A stretch of 64,000 nucleotides of DNA from Atherinomorus stipes (GCA_023101725.1 JALJCO010001134.1:666922-730921), one strand, 5' to 3'; shown: positions 35,617 to 47,278, numbered from the stretch's first letter. The notes: generated by a model from the letters alone, not told the origin. Numbers and translations are program-made.

Positions 35617-37395
35617 TATCGCGTTTAATTTCCGCCAAAAGTCCACTAGGGGGCGCTTATCACACTACACGCGTGCACTGGAGACTATAGTTTTATTCAG
35701 CACGAGCGTGTTATACACTCCACGAACGTGTGTGATGCTCCACCGGCGCACTGAACGTCCCATGCGCGCAATTCAGAGACCACGAGCACAACTGCTGCAG
35801 GCACGATACACGACACACGCACGTGACTTACAGCTGTCAACCTGCTCGCGCGCTGAGTCGATCTGCTCGCTTGTGGTTGTACTCCTGCGCGCTCGTGTGG
35901 AACTTTGCCTTCCCCCGCCCACCCCCCCCCATGGGTAGAAAAAAAACCACTGAAATGTTAACCTGCATATGATTGGCCACTTTCCTGTTAGTCCCGCCCC
36001 GTGACCTTTGTCGCCGGCCGCTGCCTTCCGCTGCCTTCCGCTTCCACCACAGGCAGCTCTTCGCATCCAGGTCGGCTGAGTCGGAGTTTGGTGAGTAAAC
36101 TTTTAAGAACTTTAGCAAATGTTTATGTTCATTGTTGCAGTGGGATTATACATGTATTCACAATAATACTTAGGCTGGCAAAAGACGAATCAATAGTTTA
36201 ACGGGTTCGGTAGCTAAAACTTTGTGCTAACGTGTTAAATGCTAACATTTAGCTGCCCTCCGCAAAGGAAACCAGCTGAGGATGTCAACAGCCTAAAATC
36301 CAGTTGATACAGGTGTCGTGCCAAAGTAGTTATCCCCGACAGAAATCGTATCCCCTCAGTTGTGTATTGCACAATGACAGTTGGTAGGAACCCCTAACTC
36401 TTACCCCTAACACAAAAGGGGATACAAATCGTAGCAGACTGAGATGTGTATCCCCTGTGTAACTGTAGTAAATAAATAACAAACTCCCCAATATTTACAG
36501 CAGTATTTATGGTTGATATCTGATGGCAGGATATAATATAAACTACATAAGCAGGGGATACACATCGTACCAGACTGAGTTACACTACCTGCTACGATGT
36601 GTATCCCCTGTGTAACTAGTAAATGAAGAACAAAGTCCTCCATATTTACAGCAGTAGCTATGTATGGGATATGAGGGGATACGATTTCTGTCGGGGATAA
36701 CTACTTTGGCACGACACCTGTATCAACTGGATTTTAGGCTGTTGACATCCTCAGCTGGTTTCCTTTGCGGAGGGCAGCTAAATGTTAGCATTTAACACGT
36801 TAGCACAAAGTTTTAGCTACCGAACCTGTTAAACTATTGATTCGTCTTTTGCCAGCCTAAGTATTATTGTGAATACATGTATAATCCCACTGCAACAATG
36901 AACATAAACATTTGCTAAAGTTCTTAAAAGTTTACTCACCAAACTCCGACTCAGCCGACCTGGATGCGCAGAGCTGCCTGTGGTGGAAGCGGAAGCCAGC
37001 GGCGGGCGACAAAGGTCACGGGGCGGGACTAACAGGAAAGTGGCCAATCATATGCAGGTTAACATTTCAGTGGTTTTTTTCTACCCATGTGGGCGGGGGA
37101 AGGCAAAGTTCCATACAAGCGCGCAGGAGTACAACCACAAGCGAGCAGATTGACTCAGCGAGCGAGCAGGTTGACAGCTGTAAGTCACGTGCGTGTGTCG
37201 TGTATCGTGCCTGCAGCAGTTGTGCTCGTGGTCTCTGAATTGCGCGCATGGGACGTTCAGTGCGCCGGTGGAGCATCACACACGTTCGTGGAGTGTATAA
37301 CACGCTCGTGCTGAATAAAACTATAGTCTCCAGTGCACGCGTGTAGTGTGATAAGCGCCCCCTAGTGGACTTTTGGCGGAAATTAAACGCCATAG
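35617..37395. repeat. 1.78-kb palindrome with arms of about 740 bp
   Basis: The outer ends are GCGTTTAATTTCCGCC (35621) and its reverse complement ending at 37390. The arms run inward to ACAGAAATCGTATCCCCTCA (36339) and TGAGGGGATACGATTTCTGT (36673). The spacer of about 300 bp carries two further copies of GATGTGTATCCCCTGTGTAACT. Arm differences are few: the left arm has an extra 11-bp unit in GCTGCCTTCCGCTGCCTTCC, and there is a CTTCGCATCC/CTGCGCATCC difference. Each arm contains a GC-rich segment followed by TTTGGTGAGTAA, which would be a splice donor facing inward. It may be a duplicated first exon/promoter or a foldback transposon; no flanking duplication was seen. Confidence 0.85.
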
Positions 37396-39792
37396 TCTTC
37401 CCTTTAAACTGAGAGCCGCAGTGCGCACAAGTAAACAGGTAAACAAGTAAACAGGTGAACAGGTAAACAGCGATATGGTTGTCTTTTACTTCTCCTGAGC
37501 AGACAGCTGTGTTCAGATGGTTAAATGGCTGTTTGTCGTGCGCCATGGATCAGTTATGGCTGTCCGCGCATGTGTGTGTTTTATTTCACTATGTTGGTCT
37601 TATTGGGCAGCAAAGACTGATGGGGATTTTTTTTTAAGATTGCAAAATCTGCTCTTTCTATTTGACTGCTTTACTGATTTGAGATCATGTCACATGTGAC
37701 TTGATGTAATACAGTTGACTATTACTGATAAAACACACACATCATGTGGAGACGTTTTGTGTTAATAATATTGTATTTGAGAGCGATCTTCTGAATGTTA
37801 TTGGAGGTGGAACACTGTTGAAATTTGGCACACCCAGTATTTGCTGGTGTACACCAAATATAAAATGGTGCGTACAACGGTTTTCTGACCTTTGTTACCA
37901 CAATGCATTGCTGTTAATCACGTGGTCTTGCAAGCTCTATTGCGCCTTTTGATTAATTAACATTCAGTTTTGTTGGAAAGTGTGTCAACATGACTTAAAG
38001 GCAATATAGAAGATGTTTCTTTAAATAATTTCTCCAATATTCAATGAAATTGGGTTCACTACCCAATAAGTGATGGTTAATTAAAAGTTTTAAGCTTTTC
38101 TCGCTGAGATGTTGCAATTGGGGAAAGAAAGCTGCTGCTTCACAGGGGAGACCCCAAGCTGCTTCCAAACCATTTTCCTTTCTTATTTTTGACACGAGCC
38201 ACCCCTGAAGTTGGAATTTTTGATTCAGTATGATTAAGTGTTTGTGAGTTTTCGGTATCAGTTATCAGTATCGGCCTTTGCAAGCGGAAAGTTATTGGTA
38301 TGAGTTTTTGAAAAACTGTTATCGTGTATCCCTAGAAAATAGCCCCACCCCCTTTGTTGTTCATGCATGCTAAAACTGCAAAAACTTAATGAATTTACTT
38401 TGAGTTAAAGGCCTCCTTCCACTGAAAACCCATTTAACTTGCTCCTTCTGAAATACGAAGGGTTTCCCCTTGTTTACTTACACATGCTGACTTGCTAGCG
38501 TTGCGTTCCCCCCAGTCGGCTGTGCTTCCTCATCACAGAAACAATACGAAGAGAAGAGCGAATCGGGAACAGCCTTGCACTTCTACGTCACATTGCAAAT
38601 AGCGTATCCCACGTGGGGTTTCTATCTGTCCATTGGAAGGCAGGTAATCCTCCACTACACACTAGAAGTGAAGACGGCACGACTGTAGCTTCGGAGTTGA
38701 GAAGCTAATTAGCTAACTGTTTGTTAGCATGGCGGAACAAACTTGTTTGTCAGCTCTATTTCCTGTCTGTAGCGAAATAAGAGCGGAGGGCGGAGCTTCC
38801 TTCATACACTGACGGGAGCCAGCCAATCAGACGGAAATTCATGAGAAGGACCCGGAAAAGCTGCCGTTGGACCACAAGCCTCTCTTCTAGTATACAAATA
38901 CAGCTGGATACTAAGCAACCAGAAGGTTTTTTTTAAACAGAAACGATGCAGAATGCATTCAATAATAATGGAGAACACAGAAATATTAATGAAATGACCA
39001 TGGAAGTACAACTTTAAAGTAAAAAAAAAAAATCTGATTTAAGAGTGCAGTTTTGAAGTTGTTTTGGTGATGAAATCCCTCTTTTTAGTCAAATCAAAAT
39101 AATCAAGTTAGATCAATGAAAAACAAGTCTTTCATTTCAACTAATCCCAGACACTCTTTTTTTAGTGTAATACATAAAGTTTTTTTAATTTTGTTTCCAT
39201 TGTTTTGTTTTGTTTAATGGAATTGTGACCAAAAGTTCAGCTTTCACCAGGACATGACACATTTTCCTGCCGGTTGGTGGTTGAATTGATGGTTTTTTTT
39301 TTTAAATTGTAGCCAGGTTTGTTTTTTTGTTGGAAAAGGTTTCCATGCTTCTTGTCTACACAATGAGACATATGGAGAATCGGGGAGACTGACATGTCAC
39401 AACCAGTAGGGGGTGGGGAAGAAACCTTTAATGCTTTTTATGCTCTCTGTAAACCAGGACTTCTACTGTAGCAGGAAGCTGAATAAAAGAGTTGAAAATG
39501 GTACAAAGAAGGTGAGGTGATCTTTATCTATGCTTTATCAGTTTCTGTCATAAATGGCGGAGCCACAAAATGGGGTGTGTGAGGGTGGCAACACTTATGT
39601 AACCAGCTTTTTTCATGTTTCTTTCTTTTTCTTTTAAAATCTTTTTTTTCACCCTGTCAGCTTTGTTTGATTTTTTTTTAAATTATTAAACTGTATGTTA
39701 AAGGCTTCATTAAAGGTGGGTGAAAATAGGTATTTTGTGGTCTTATTTTTAACACAATGCAGATGCGGAGAACTATAGGGCATTTGTTTAAT
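37396..39792. other. Non-coding region with minor repeats
   Basis: 37427-37470 has short tandem GTAAACAGGTAAACA-type units. 38260-38340 (GGTATCAG, TATCGGCCTTTGCAAGC, ATCCCTAG) resembles a degraded hAT-type fish MITE. The rest is AT-rich without exons. Confidence 0.4.
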
Positions 39793-39800
39793 GTATTAAG

Positions 39801-40196
39801 TACAGTAGAACTGTCAAAAGATTAATCCTTATTAACCTAATTGTCAAAACAAAAGAATTTTCAATTCTTTAGTACTGCTGCAGAAAATACCTTAACTTTT
39901 GTTTTACAACTTAAAGGCTAAAACCAAGCCAGAAATTTGGGAGTGTTTCAGGGCCTAGAGCTGAATTTTAGTTTCACTTTAAGACAATGAAGTGTGAAAG
40001 GACTGGATCAGCAGCATTCTTGACTAAACTGCTGCCGTTGGAAGGACTTTAGGGAGACATGTAAGGACAGGGTTTCAGAAGTCTAGTCTACAAAAGAGAA
40101 ATGCAGAATTCCTGATGAGACACCTTTAATCCTAAATATGTTCTCGAAGTGATAAAAATAATGTGATTAATCAGGATTAATCTTTTGACTGCCCTA
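39801..40196. mobile_element. hAT-type MITE with 8-bp target duplication
   Basis: GTATTAAG occurs at 39793-39800 and again at 40197-40204. The right end on the minus strand reads TAGGGCAGTCAAAAGATTAA and the left end reads ACTGTCAAAAGATTAATCC after a few altered bases. The GGGC(A/T)GTCAAA..GATTAA type of end is common in fish hAT MITEs. Confidence 0.8.
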
Positions 40197-40204
40197 GTAT
40201 TAAG

Positions 40205-40590
40205 CTGTCTATTCTTTATCTACAAGTAGGACTAATGTTAAAATTTGATGTCTCATATCATATTTGAGCAAAACACAATAGAACATTCTGGATTCTAAAA
40301 TTTCATGCAGCAGTGTATAAAACACCAAGTCAAACCATTTTATATGTCTGATACTGTGAGGAGTATATACTAAAATCCTAAATCTATATTTCAAGACAAA
40401 AAAATGTAAGAATATTAAACACCCACTTCAGCTGATTAGAATTATAAAAAGTATGAGCTATTAAATATAGGATAAAAAAGTCACTTTGTTATACATAGCC
40501 ATACAACTTCAAGAACAGATTGATATAACATTCCTACGGAAAGGTGGTCCTATTTTTTTTTCAAAACAAAGTTTGACTGAAACAACTCAC
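40205..40590. other. Non-coding, probable intron of locus C
   Basis: AT-rich; directly 3' of the V exon on the minus strand. No second Ig exon found. Confidence 0.4.
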
Positions 40591-40953
40591 CTGTGACATT
40601 CAGATTACATCTTCCAGATCCATAGCCATAATCTGTGTTAACCTTACACACATAAAGACCAGAGTCATTAGTTCTGAGTCTGGACACGTGAAATCTGATT
40701 CGTCCTTCTCTGAGGACGTCTTTGTCACTCTGGACTCGTCCTGCAAACTGTTCATCCTGAGACTCTGGTACCTCATCACCATCATGTAGACGATACAGGA
40801 CTGAGACTCTGTGATCAGTTATCAGGTTACAGATGATAATCAGGAACCTCCAGGAGACGTCAGGTTTGGTTGTGAACGTCCACTCCAGTGTGATGTTGTG
40901 GTTCTCATCTCCCACATAGAACTTCTGGTTCGCGTTCACCTCAAATGTTTCTG
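40591..40953 (-). CDS. Immunoglobulin V-like exon of receptor locus C
   Basis: A 363-base phase-1 exon on the minus strand between CTGTCTCCTCAG and GTGAGT, without stops. The domain begins AETFEVNANQKFYVGDENHN, has the B-strand ITLEWTF (Trp in place of Cys), a Cys in IIICNLITD, the D-E region GDEVPESQDEQFAGRVQSDK, the F-strand motif NDSGLYVCKV and the G-strand GRCNLNVTG. It would form the extracellular ligand-binding part of a surface receptor. The 120 bases of intron before it match the intron before the locus A V exon, so these two are the closest paralogues. The leader would be 47279-47327 and the membrane exon 34227-34402. Confidence 0.8.
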
Positions 40954-41136
40954 CTGAGGAGACAGAGAGAGAAAGAGAGGAGCAGACACACTGAGAACTG
41001 GAACATGGGAGTTTTTAAACTACATCATTGAGGATTCTGTCACATCATCATCTCTGTGCTGTCAGAGCTCTGATTGATGCCCTTTGAGTTAAAATGGCTG
41101 ATACAGTATGAGTGCTACCTTAACTGACAGTATGTT
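40954..41136. other. Intron sequence of locus C shared with locus A
   Basis: The minus-strand sequence directly 5' of the V exon (about 40954-41035) matches 14176-14274, including GATGTAGTTTAAA and ATGTTCCAGTTCTCAGTGTG. Beyond that the similarity stops. Confidence 0.6.
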
Positions 41137-42811
41137 CAGTGACCGATCTTGTGTAGCAGATAAAAACAAAACATGATAAGCCCGGCATAAAACCAGTAGT
41201 ATTTTCTCTCTCATTCTAATAATAATAAAAACGTAAATTCACTATTCATGTGCATCTTTATTAGCAGCGTCCTCGTTACATCGCACCAACAACAGAATGT
41301 GACATGAGTAACATCCTCTCTGTCTAAACACTGTCGCTACGGTAACGTTAAAACAGACTACCTTCAAAATAGACGCACCACAAAAACAAAGTGCATGAAA
41401 ATACTAGCAACTCACAATAGCAGTGAATCAGTGGGATCCCTGAGCTTGTTTTGCTGCAACGAGACGGTCCCATCTTGGGGTAATGGGAGACAATAAAAAC
41501 CTTAAGCATTTTACTTAGTTCCAGTAACAGTCTGCTCCGTAATTTTATTTTGGTTGCGGTCACTGCAGAAAACCCTGCTTGGCACAGATAAGACGCTGGA
41601 AATGGAAACAGGGTTTTTAGTGCTGTTGTGGCGATCTCCGGGTATTCTGCTATGACTTAAATCCAAAACACTGGCAGAGTTGTTGTCTCAAACAAATGTT
41701 TAAGTCCTCTGTCATTTGTGATCTCCAGCAGTTGTTTTTTTTTTTGTTATACTGGTAAGATCCCCTAGGGGAAATTAGGGTTCTGCATTTTACCAATACT
41801 GTAAGTAGCCTACCAGTGGGCTGCTACTAGAGCGCCTGGGGAGAAGTTGGTGGGGGGCTAAGGACCTTGCTCAGGGGTCCACAGTGGTCCACAGGAATCG
41901 TGTCAGGGACTTGAATGCAGGTCCTCCGTGCCAAGGCCCACGACACTACCACTAGGCCACCCACTCCCCTCCAGTTGATCTTCTTCTTGCACTGACATGT
42001 TGGATTCACCTGGTTTGTTGACAAATGGGTCACAGATCCATTCCTTGGCAGTTCGTGGGTCTTTTGTGGTTGGGAAGTAGCGCTCGAATTCCTCAGAGAG
42101 CAAAGCCAGGTGATGTTGCACCAGCTGGGAGAATGAAGGCTGGGGCTCAGTCTCTTCCAAAATCCCAGCCAATGTTTGAAACATGTCAAATCTACCTCTG
42201 TTCACGTGCCGTCCCCACAGATCCGGTTTGGCTTTGAATGCAGCTACTTTATCTGCCAACCTGAAAACCGTTGTCATTTTCCCCTGAAGTGACAAGTTCA
42301 GTTCATTGAGCAAGTTGAATATGTCGCACATGTAAGCCAGTTTTGCGACCCACTCCTCGTCACTGAAGTGTGCTGCCAGCAGTGGGTGAATTGCCCGTTG
42401 CGATAAATCCATTTTTCAAGTAAGATTCCTGATAGGCTACTGTCTGTTAAAGGCAGCTTTCTTTCTTCTAGTAGTCGCAGGCTCTTCTTCTGTCCCTTCA
42501 CTTGACCGTTAACCCTTCCCGAAAAAACTTTCTAAAGAAGTTTGTTTTTTGCTCATTTTTGCTAGCTTGGGGGTTTAATTTTGCGGGAGATATCACGTGA
42601 CATATGGTGTCGATGCTGACATACGTCAATAACGAGTCATAGACGGATGTAATGGAGAGAATCTGGTAATTTTTCAAAATAACACACCATTCAGATTTGG
42701 ATAATAAATCAAACGGAAACAATGGAGGTTATTTATTGTTTCTGTGTGGCCCAGTACCAAATGACACACGGACTGGTACCGGGCCAGGGCCCGGGGGTTG
42801 GGGATCACTGC
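41137..42811 (-). pseudogene. hAT transposase fragment, Charlie/ZBED5-like, split by a SINE
   Basis: On the minus strand the element begins CAGTGATCCCCAACCCCCGG at 42811, a Charlie-type hAT end, and the far end starts CAGTGACCGATC on the plus strand at about 41137. The main ORF (42412 down to about 41978) has the family's conserved run: HFSDEEWVAKLAYMCDIFN, LNELNLSLQGK, LADKVAAFKAK, RFDMFQTL, KEWICDPFVN, SVQEEDQL. After the SINE it resumes with LEI, then TTLPVFW, an in-frame stop, and the C-terminal EYPEIATTALKTLFPF and GFSAVTATKIKLRSRL (dimerisation region). The N-terminal BED finger and catalytic half are missing, so it is an internally deleted, inactive copy lying in the putative intron of locus C. 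Confidence 0.85.
41735..41971 (-). mobile_element. tRNA-derived SINE inserted in the hAT coding region
   Basis: On the minus strand it starts GGAGGGGAGTGGGTGGCC with a box A-like GTGGCCTAGTGGT and a box B-like GCATTCAAGTCCC, continues with GAGCAAGGTCCTTAGCCCCC and CTCCCCAGGCGCT (a common fish SINE body), and ends in an A-rich tail. CAGTTG (CAACTG on minus) flanks it at 41729-41734 and 41972-41977. Removing the insert and one CAACTG restores the hAT reading frame at this point, which confirms the boundaries. Confidence 0.85.
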
Positions 42812-43240
42812 TTTAAGGGACGTGTGCCCACCTAAGGCTGTGATTGCAGGCTTGGAAATTAGCCAGCTGATATTGCCTGTGTGTACTCAGTGCTCCTGTG
42901 TTTATTTGACAGCTGCTACTAGCCATCAGGGGCCAGCCAGAACGCTTTGTGTCAGAGGGGGCCGACTGACATTGGAGACCTGGGTTCTCCCTAAATGTTG
43001 CAGTGGCGTGAGTTGAAGGAATGTGGATCCCTCAACCCTCAAATGCATGTGATCCTGCTATTTCTTTGAATGGAGTGTAACTCAAAGCCTACTTCTTTAT
43101 AGGGTACGTGGCAGTGTGGAGCTTGGACACCGCCGTCTGTGGACTCTGGCGTCACCTCAGGGTCCCCATGCCCCTGGAATCCTCCAGACTAAGTCTAAAC
43201 TCAAGACTAAGACTAATACTCAAGACTAATCCTAAGAGAC
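42812..43240. other. Non-coding stretch
   Basis: No gene. At 43190-43240 short AAGACTAA-type direct repeats lead up to the next element. Confidence 0.4.
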
Positions 43241-43244
43241 TAAA

Positions 43245-44475
43245 GGCAGGTACACACTACAGGAAAGTCAGCCCAATTTATGTCCCGATCTTCCCCTTTC
43301 AATCAAAGCCAGCAAAGGTCTGACTGGGCACGTTTACATGGAGACTTTTTTTTCCCTTTCGGAATGAAATCATTCTGATTGAGGATTTCAGGGCAGCTGT
43401 TTACATGGGAACTAATTCGTTCCGATCTGGTGTGTATATGCGCCAATATTTATTCAGAATAATCCTGTCTGACATGCGCAGAGCGATGTTACATTACGTT
43501 ATTTAATAAAGACGGAGATATAAAAACTGATCATCACGGTTGTTGTGGTTTCTGTAGGACTTTAATCCAGCAGCAGCTGATCCTCATGCGCTCCTACTGC
43601 AGACAACCAAGAGAAAATCACCATTTCTGTTGCTGTCCAGGGAATGACGTTGTTCACAGTCATCTGTCAAAGTGAGGAAATGTCACTCGTTGCACGTTGC
43701 CGTCTTGTCGAAGCCTGCGATGTAGGAGCGCAACCTCACAACTTTCCGATTCAGCGTTTACATGATACCCCGTTTGGTTTGGGGGAAGGGATATTCTGAT
43801 CTTCTCACGGTGTGATGTAAGTTACGAGTGGTTTTGTCCGATCCGCTCGGAAGGTCTCGGAAGGTCTCGGAAGGAGAGATCGTAGATAATGAACATGTTT
43901 AATATTTGTGACTAGAAATCCTGGTGAGCTCCGAGAGCACCCGAACACGCACAGTGTTCACAGCTGTGCAAAATCAAAAATGCTGCTCTCATCGGGAAAT
44001 CATGTGGAAGGCCCCCGGAGCAACAGCCAATCAAACGCAAGAGCTAACAGCTGACTAACAGCTGACTGATGGAAAAGGAAGTAAACACAAACAAAGAGCA
44101 CATAGCCATTAGCTAACAGCCCTGCTCTCCAAGCTATCTAATGTTTGTGGCCATTCTTATTCACCTCCAACTCGCGGTCATACAGCCCACATTCTTATTA
44201 CTCTATGACTTTTTCCACAATTATGTTTGTTTATGCAAAAGTCTCGTCACTGAAGTGTCGTCACGAAGTCTCGTTTGACATCTTAAGATTTGAGATGTTG
44301 ACAGTGAAGGAGCCGATTCTCTGCTGCCGAATCAGTTAATGTGGGGTGTTCTCCGTCATGTACACCCCACCCTATATGATCAGAAGAGGCAAATCTTGTG
44401 TGATTTGTCTTTTGTAATCATCAAGTGTGTGGTCTATCTATGAAGGTCTCAGGAATCCTGTAGTGTGTACATAGC
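43245..44475. mobile_element. Non-autonomous element with TTAA-like flank
   Basis: The left end GGCAGGTACACACTACAGGA and the right end, on minus, GCTATGTACACACTACAGGA are inverted. The right flank is TTAA (44476-44479) and the left flank is TAAA (43241-43244), probably a mutated TTAA. The end type (AC..ACTACA/ACTACACG) resembles the 17279-20515 element, so both may be moved by the same class of transposase. No transposase ORF. Confidence 0.6.
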
Positions 44476-44479
44476 TTAA

Positions 44480-44536
44480 GCTGTTGAAGCCTAACCCAAA
44501 CCGAGCGGGTAACTCGTTATGTTTTTATGTGTCTTA
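44480..44536. other. Gap between two MITEs
   Basis: Sequence here may continue across the next element into 45746 onwards, as the TTA duplication suggests a single site. Confidence 0.3.
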
Positions 44537-45742
44537 CTGTGCGTTCAGACCAAGAGCGACTAAAGCTGTAAAATAGCTTTTGTCGCTCATAAAAATAGCT
44601 GCTACAAAAAATCTGTTCGCTTTTGTCGCTCAAGTCGCTTATGACATCACGTTCAGTTTTGCATATCCTTTTAAAAAGACCGTATGCTTTTTACCATTAG
44701 CAGAGCTTTTGCAGTGATGCTTTTGGTGATTGCTGCCTTGTGCTTTGACAAGTTGTAGCCTGTGATTAACCAGAAATCCGTCTCCTACTGAAAAACAACG
44801 GTCTGGACATAACTGATTAAATTACACCCCAAACACAATAATGTTGTAGCTTAGTTAAGTACATCATCTTCACTGATCTGCATCTGCAGATCTTCACTCA
44901 TTCATCTCTCACTCTCAAACTAAATGTCAAGACGAGGGACAAAAGGGAAATACGTATTTTTATCCCTGTCAATTATTATTATTATAACATAGTACTTTCC
45001 ATATTTATAAATGATATCGTCCCATTCACATAGCATGCTAGGTGCTCGATTAGCAGGCAAGTGTCGCGTTTGGGGCTCAGACGCTATTAGAAACCTGCAA
45101 AAAGTTGGACTTCTGATGCTTATTGTAACACTTGGAGACGCGGTGTGACTTGAAACACTCCGCCGATTATGAGCACCCTTAAAGCGGACACGTTTCTGCG
45201 CGAGAGCCGGTGAAAAAGCAGAGCTCATAACTTTCTTTCTGAACATCCGATCTTGAAAATTCCATATGTAGTGGGTAGCTAGTGTCCAAAATAAGAACAG
45301 CAAAAAGGTTGGAAGCAGCTCCGGGTCGTTCCTGGGAAACAGGAGCGAACATTCCCCAAACGCAATATCTCGGCGCGAAATGCTTAAACGGGCATTTTCA
45401 ACACATGAGCGTGGTAACTGTGCCTTTGTGCCTTGAATGAGCATGAATTCATGTTTGGGGCTCAGACACTATACCAAAGCTACAAAAAGTAGGGCTTCTG
45501 TTGCTTATTGCAACACTCAGGCCAAACATTCCAATTGGTTGTCAGGGTTTTACAGCCGAAACGTGTCATAGCCAATTTGCATAAAGTTAAACTATTTTTA
45601 ACTTTGTTTAGTCGCTCTAATCGCTCAACTTTTGTAGCTCGTCGCTTCTGTCGCTTCATTCGCTCTTGTCGCTCCTGTCCATTGAAAGTGAATGACTTCC
45701 GGCGATTTTACAGCTTTAGTCGCTCTTGGTCTGAACGCACAG
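44537..45742. mobile_element. PIF/Harbinger-type MITE with TTA target duplication
   Basis: The ends CTGTGCGTTCAGACCAAGAG / CTCTTGGTCTGAACGCACAG are perfect inverted repeats continuing to about 38 bp. TTA flanks both sides (44534-44536 and 45743-45745); 3-bp TWA duplications are diagnostic of PIF/Harbinger. Many TCGCT/AGCGA motifs lie near both ends. Inside are two direct repeats of GTTTGGGGCTCAGAC (about 45068 and 45455). No transposase. Confidence 0.85.
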
Positions 45743-45745
45743 TTA

Positions 45746-46434
45746 CTGGTCCGTTTACTCTTGCGGTAGCAGACGGCCTGTGTTTATGGTTTATAACAAT
45801 GTACTGTTTAAGTTATGACAAGGTCGACTGATAAAATTTAGAGCGACGTGGCACACTGACTTTAGAGAGAGCAGAATTAAGACGGAGTCACTTTAATGCG
45901 GACGTGTTGTTCACAGACTAAAAGGGCTGATGGTTCCTGTAGTTCATTTGGGGCATTTCTCAGTGCAGGACCACAGGGAAGGACTACACAGGAGAGGAGG
46001 CTGGCTTTAAGGGGTATCTTTAAAACAAGGAATCAGGAAGAGACAGGGGGCTTTCTGGACTCGGAAGACTGAACACACACGCTTAGACACTGAGATAAAC
46101 TTGACCGCCGGACACAGAAGCGGAGTCTGATTTACACAGCTGAGCTCATTATGGTTTATCACTAAGTTATCTTGTAATAAACGTGTAACCTTCAGCGACG
46201 CTACTGTGATTATTTGCTGCATCCTCCGGCTCTCTCACTTGACCGTACTGAAAAGATCTGTACTCTGACTTAGATGACATTAACTTCTCTCATAATATGC
46301 CAAAATGAACAGCACTTCTGATTAGCTACCAGAAGGGCTAAACAACCACACTCTGACCAGAATAGTGTTTTTAACTTTGAAAACTGACGCCAGGAGCCCC
46401 AGCTCCCATAGCAGGAGGGGGGATGGACTATTGC
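45746..46434 (+). other. Non-coding, possibly an LTR-like fragment
   Basis: An AATAAA signal (46175-46180) followed by about 70 bases ending CTCACTTGACCGTA is reminiscent of an LTR R-U5 region, but no matching second LTR, TG start or target duplication was found. Confidence 0.25.
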
Positions 46435-46437
46435 CAA

Positions 46438-46931
46438 TGCTGCGCTCCATTTACCTCGGAACTGGGAGGTGGGAACTGGGGGGTGATGTCACACCCGACA
46501 AACTTGCATTCCAGCTCACTGGCCAGAAAACCAGTTAGCAGCCTATCACAACAACGTGTTTGCTAAGGCTATTGCTATTAGCCATTGTTAGCATAGCAGG
46601 CATTGTAGTTCACATATACCATTAGCCATTAGCTAATGGTATAAAAATGTAAATTACACCACAGCAGCTTCCCCTACATCTATATAAAGCAATACTACGT
46701 GTATGATTGATTTATGCAACAAAATTTTAGTAAGAAGTGTAAATAAATGTAGCATTACAGGAGCTTCTAAAACTGCTAACACTGGGCACGGCCATCTTTG
46801 AATCTGAACTTGGAGCTGTGAAAATGGTCTGACTTTCCGAGTGGGAAATCCGACTTCGGGGGCCGTTACAGTTTAAACTTCCCACTTAGAACTGTGAATT
46901 TCCGACTTCCGCGTTCAAATGGAACGCAGCA
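46438..46931. mobile_element. MITE with CAA target duplication
   Basis: The left end TGCTGCGCTCCATTTACCTC and the right end, on minus, TGCTGCGTTCCATTTGAAC are inverted. CAA flanks both sides (46435-46437 and 46932-46934). Subterminal CGGAACTGGGA / TCGGAA motifs occur on both sides. No ORF. Confidence 0.75.
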
Positions 46932-46934
46932 CAA

Positions 46935-47260
46935 GAACTTCCCTTTTATGAACAATTACCCCTTGGTGATACTTATTTTGATGCTAAATCGTGTTGTGTG
47001 ATTCTTGGTGAATTTATGTTTTGATGATTTTTGGGATTGTGCATGTTTGGGTTTGTATGAAGTGGTCCTAAGGGGTGGGATATTGCTCAGAGGGAACTAT
47101 TGAAGAGTTTCCGCCCCCACCCCCCACTGGGCTCAGCCTTGCTGTTTAGTTCCTGGTTATTTATATCTTTTTAATAAAACCTTTTTAAACTTGATTGCGC
47201 CCTACGTGCTGTCTTTGCTCAGGAAGATCTGGTGACTGGTCGGGGAATAACCACGACATA
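46935..47260 (+). mobile_element. Probable LTR fragment next to the locus C leader exon
   Basis: Reads TATTTATATC, then AATAAA (47173-47178), then about 80 bases ending GGGGAATAACCACGACA, the order of TATA-like box, polyadenylation signal and CA end expected of an LTR. It stops 18 bases from the leader exon donor on the other strand. No internal region or second LTR. Confidence 0.35.
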
Positions 47261-47278
47261 GTGAAGGTGATAACTGAC

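Noticed and set aside
36001..37546. Mirrored ORFs on both strands
   Set aside because: Consequence of the palindrome; the peptides show no recognisable domain.
43330..43800. A further nested MITE with CGTTTACATG ends
   Set aside because: The two CGTTTACATG sites are in direct, not inverted, orientation, so no element boundary can be supported.
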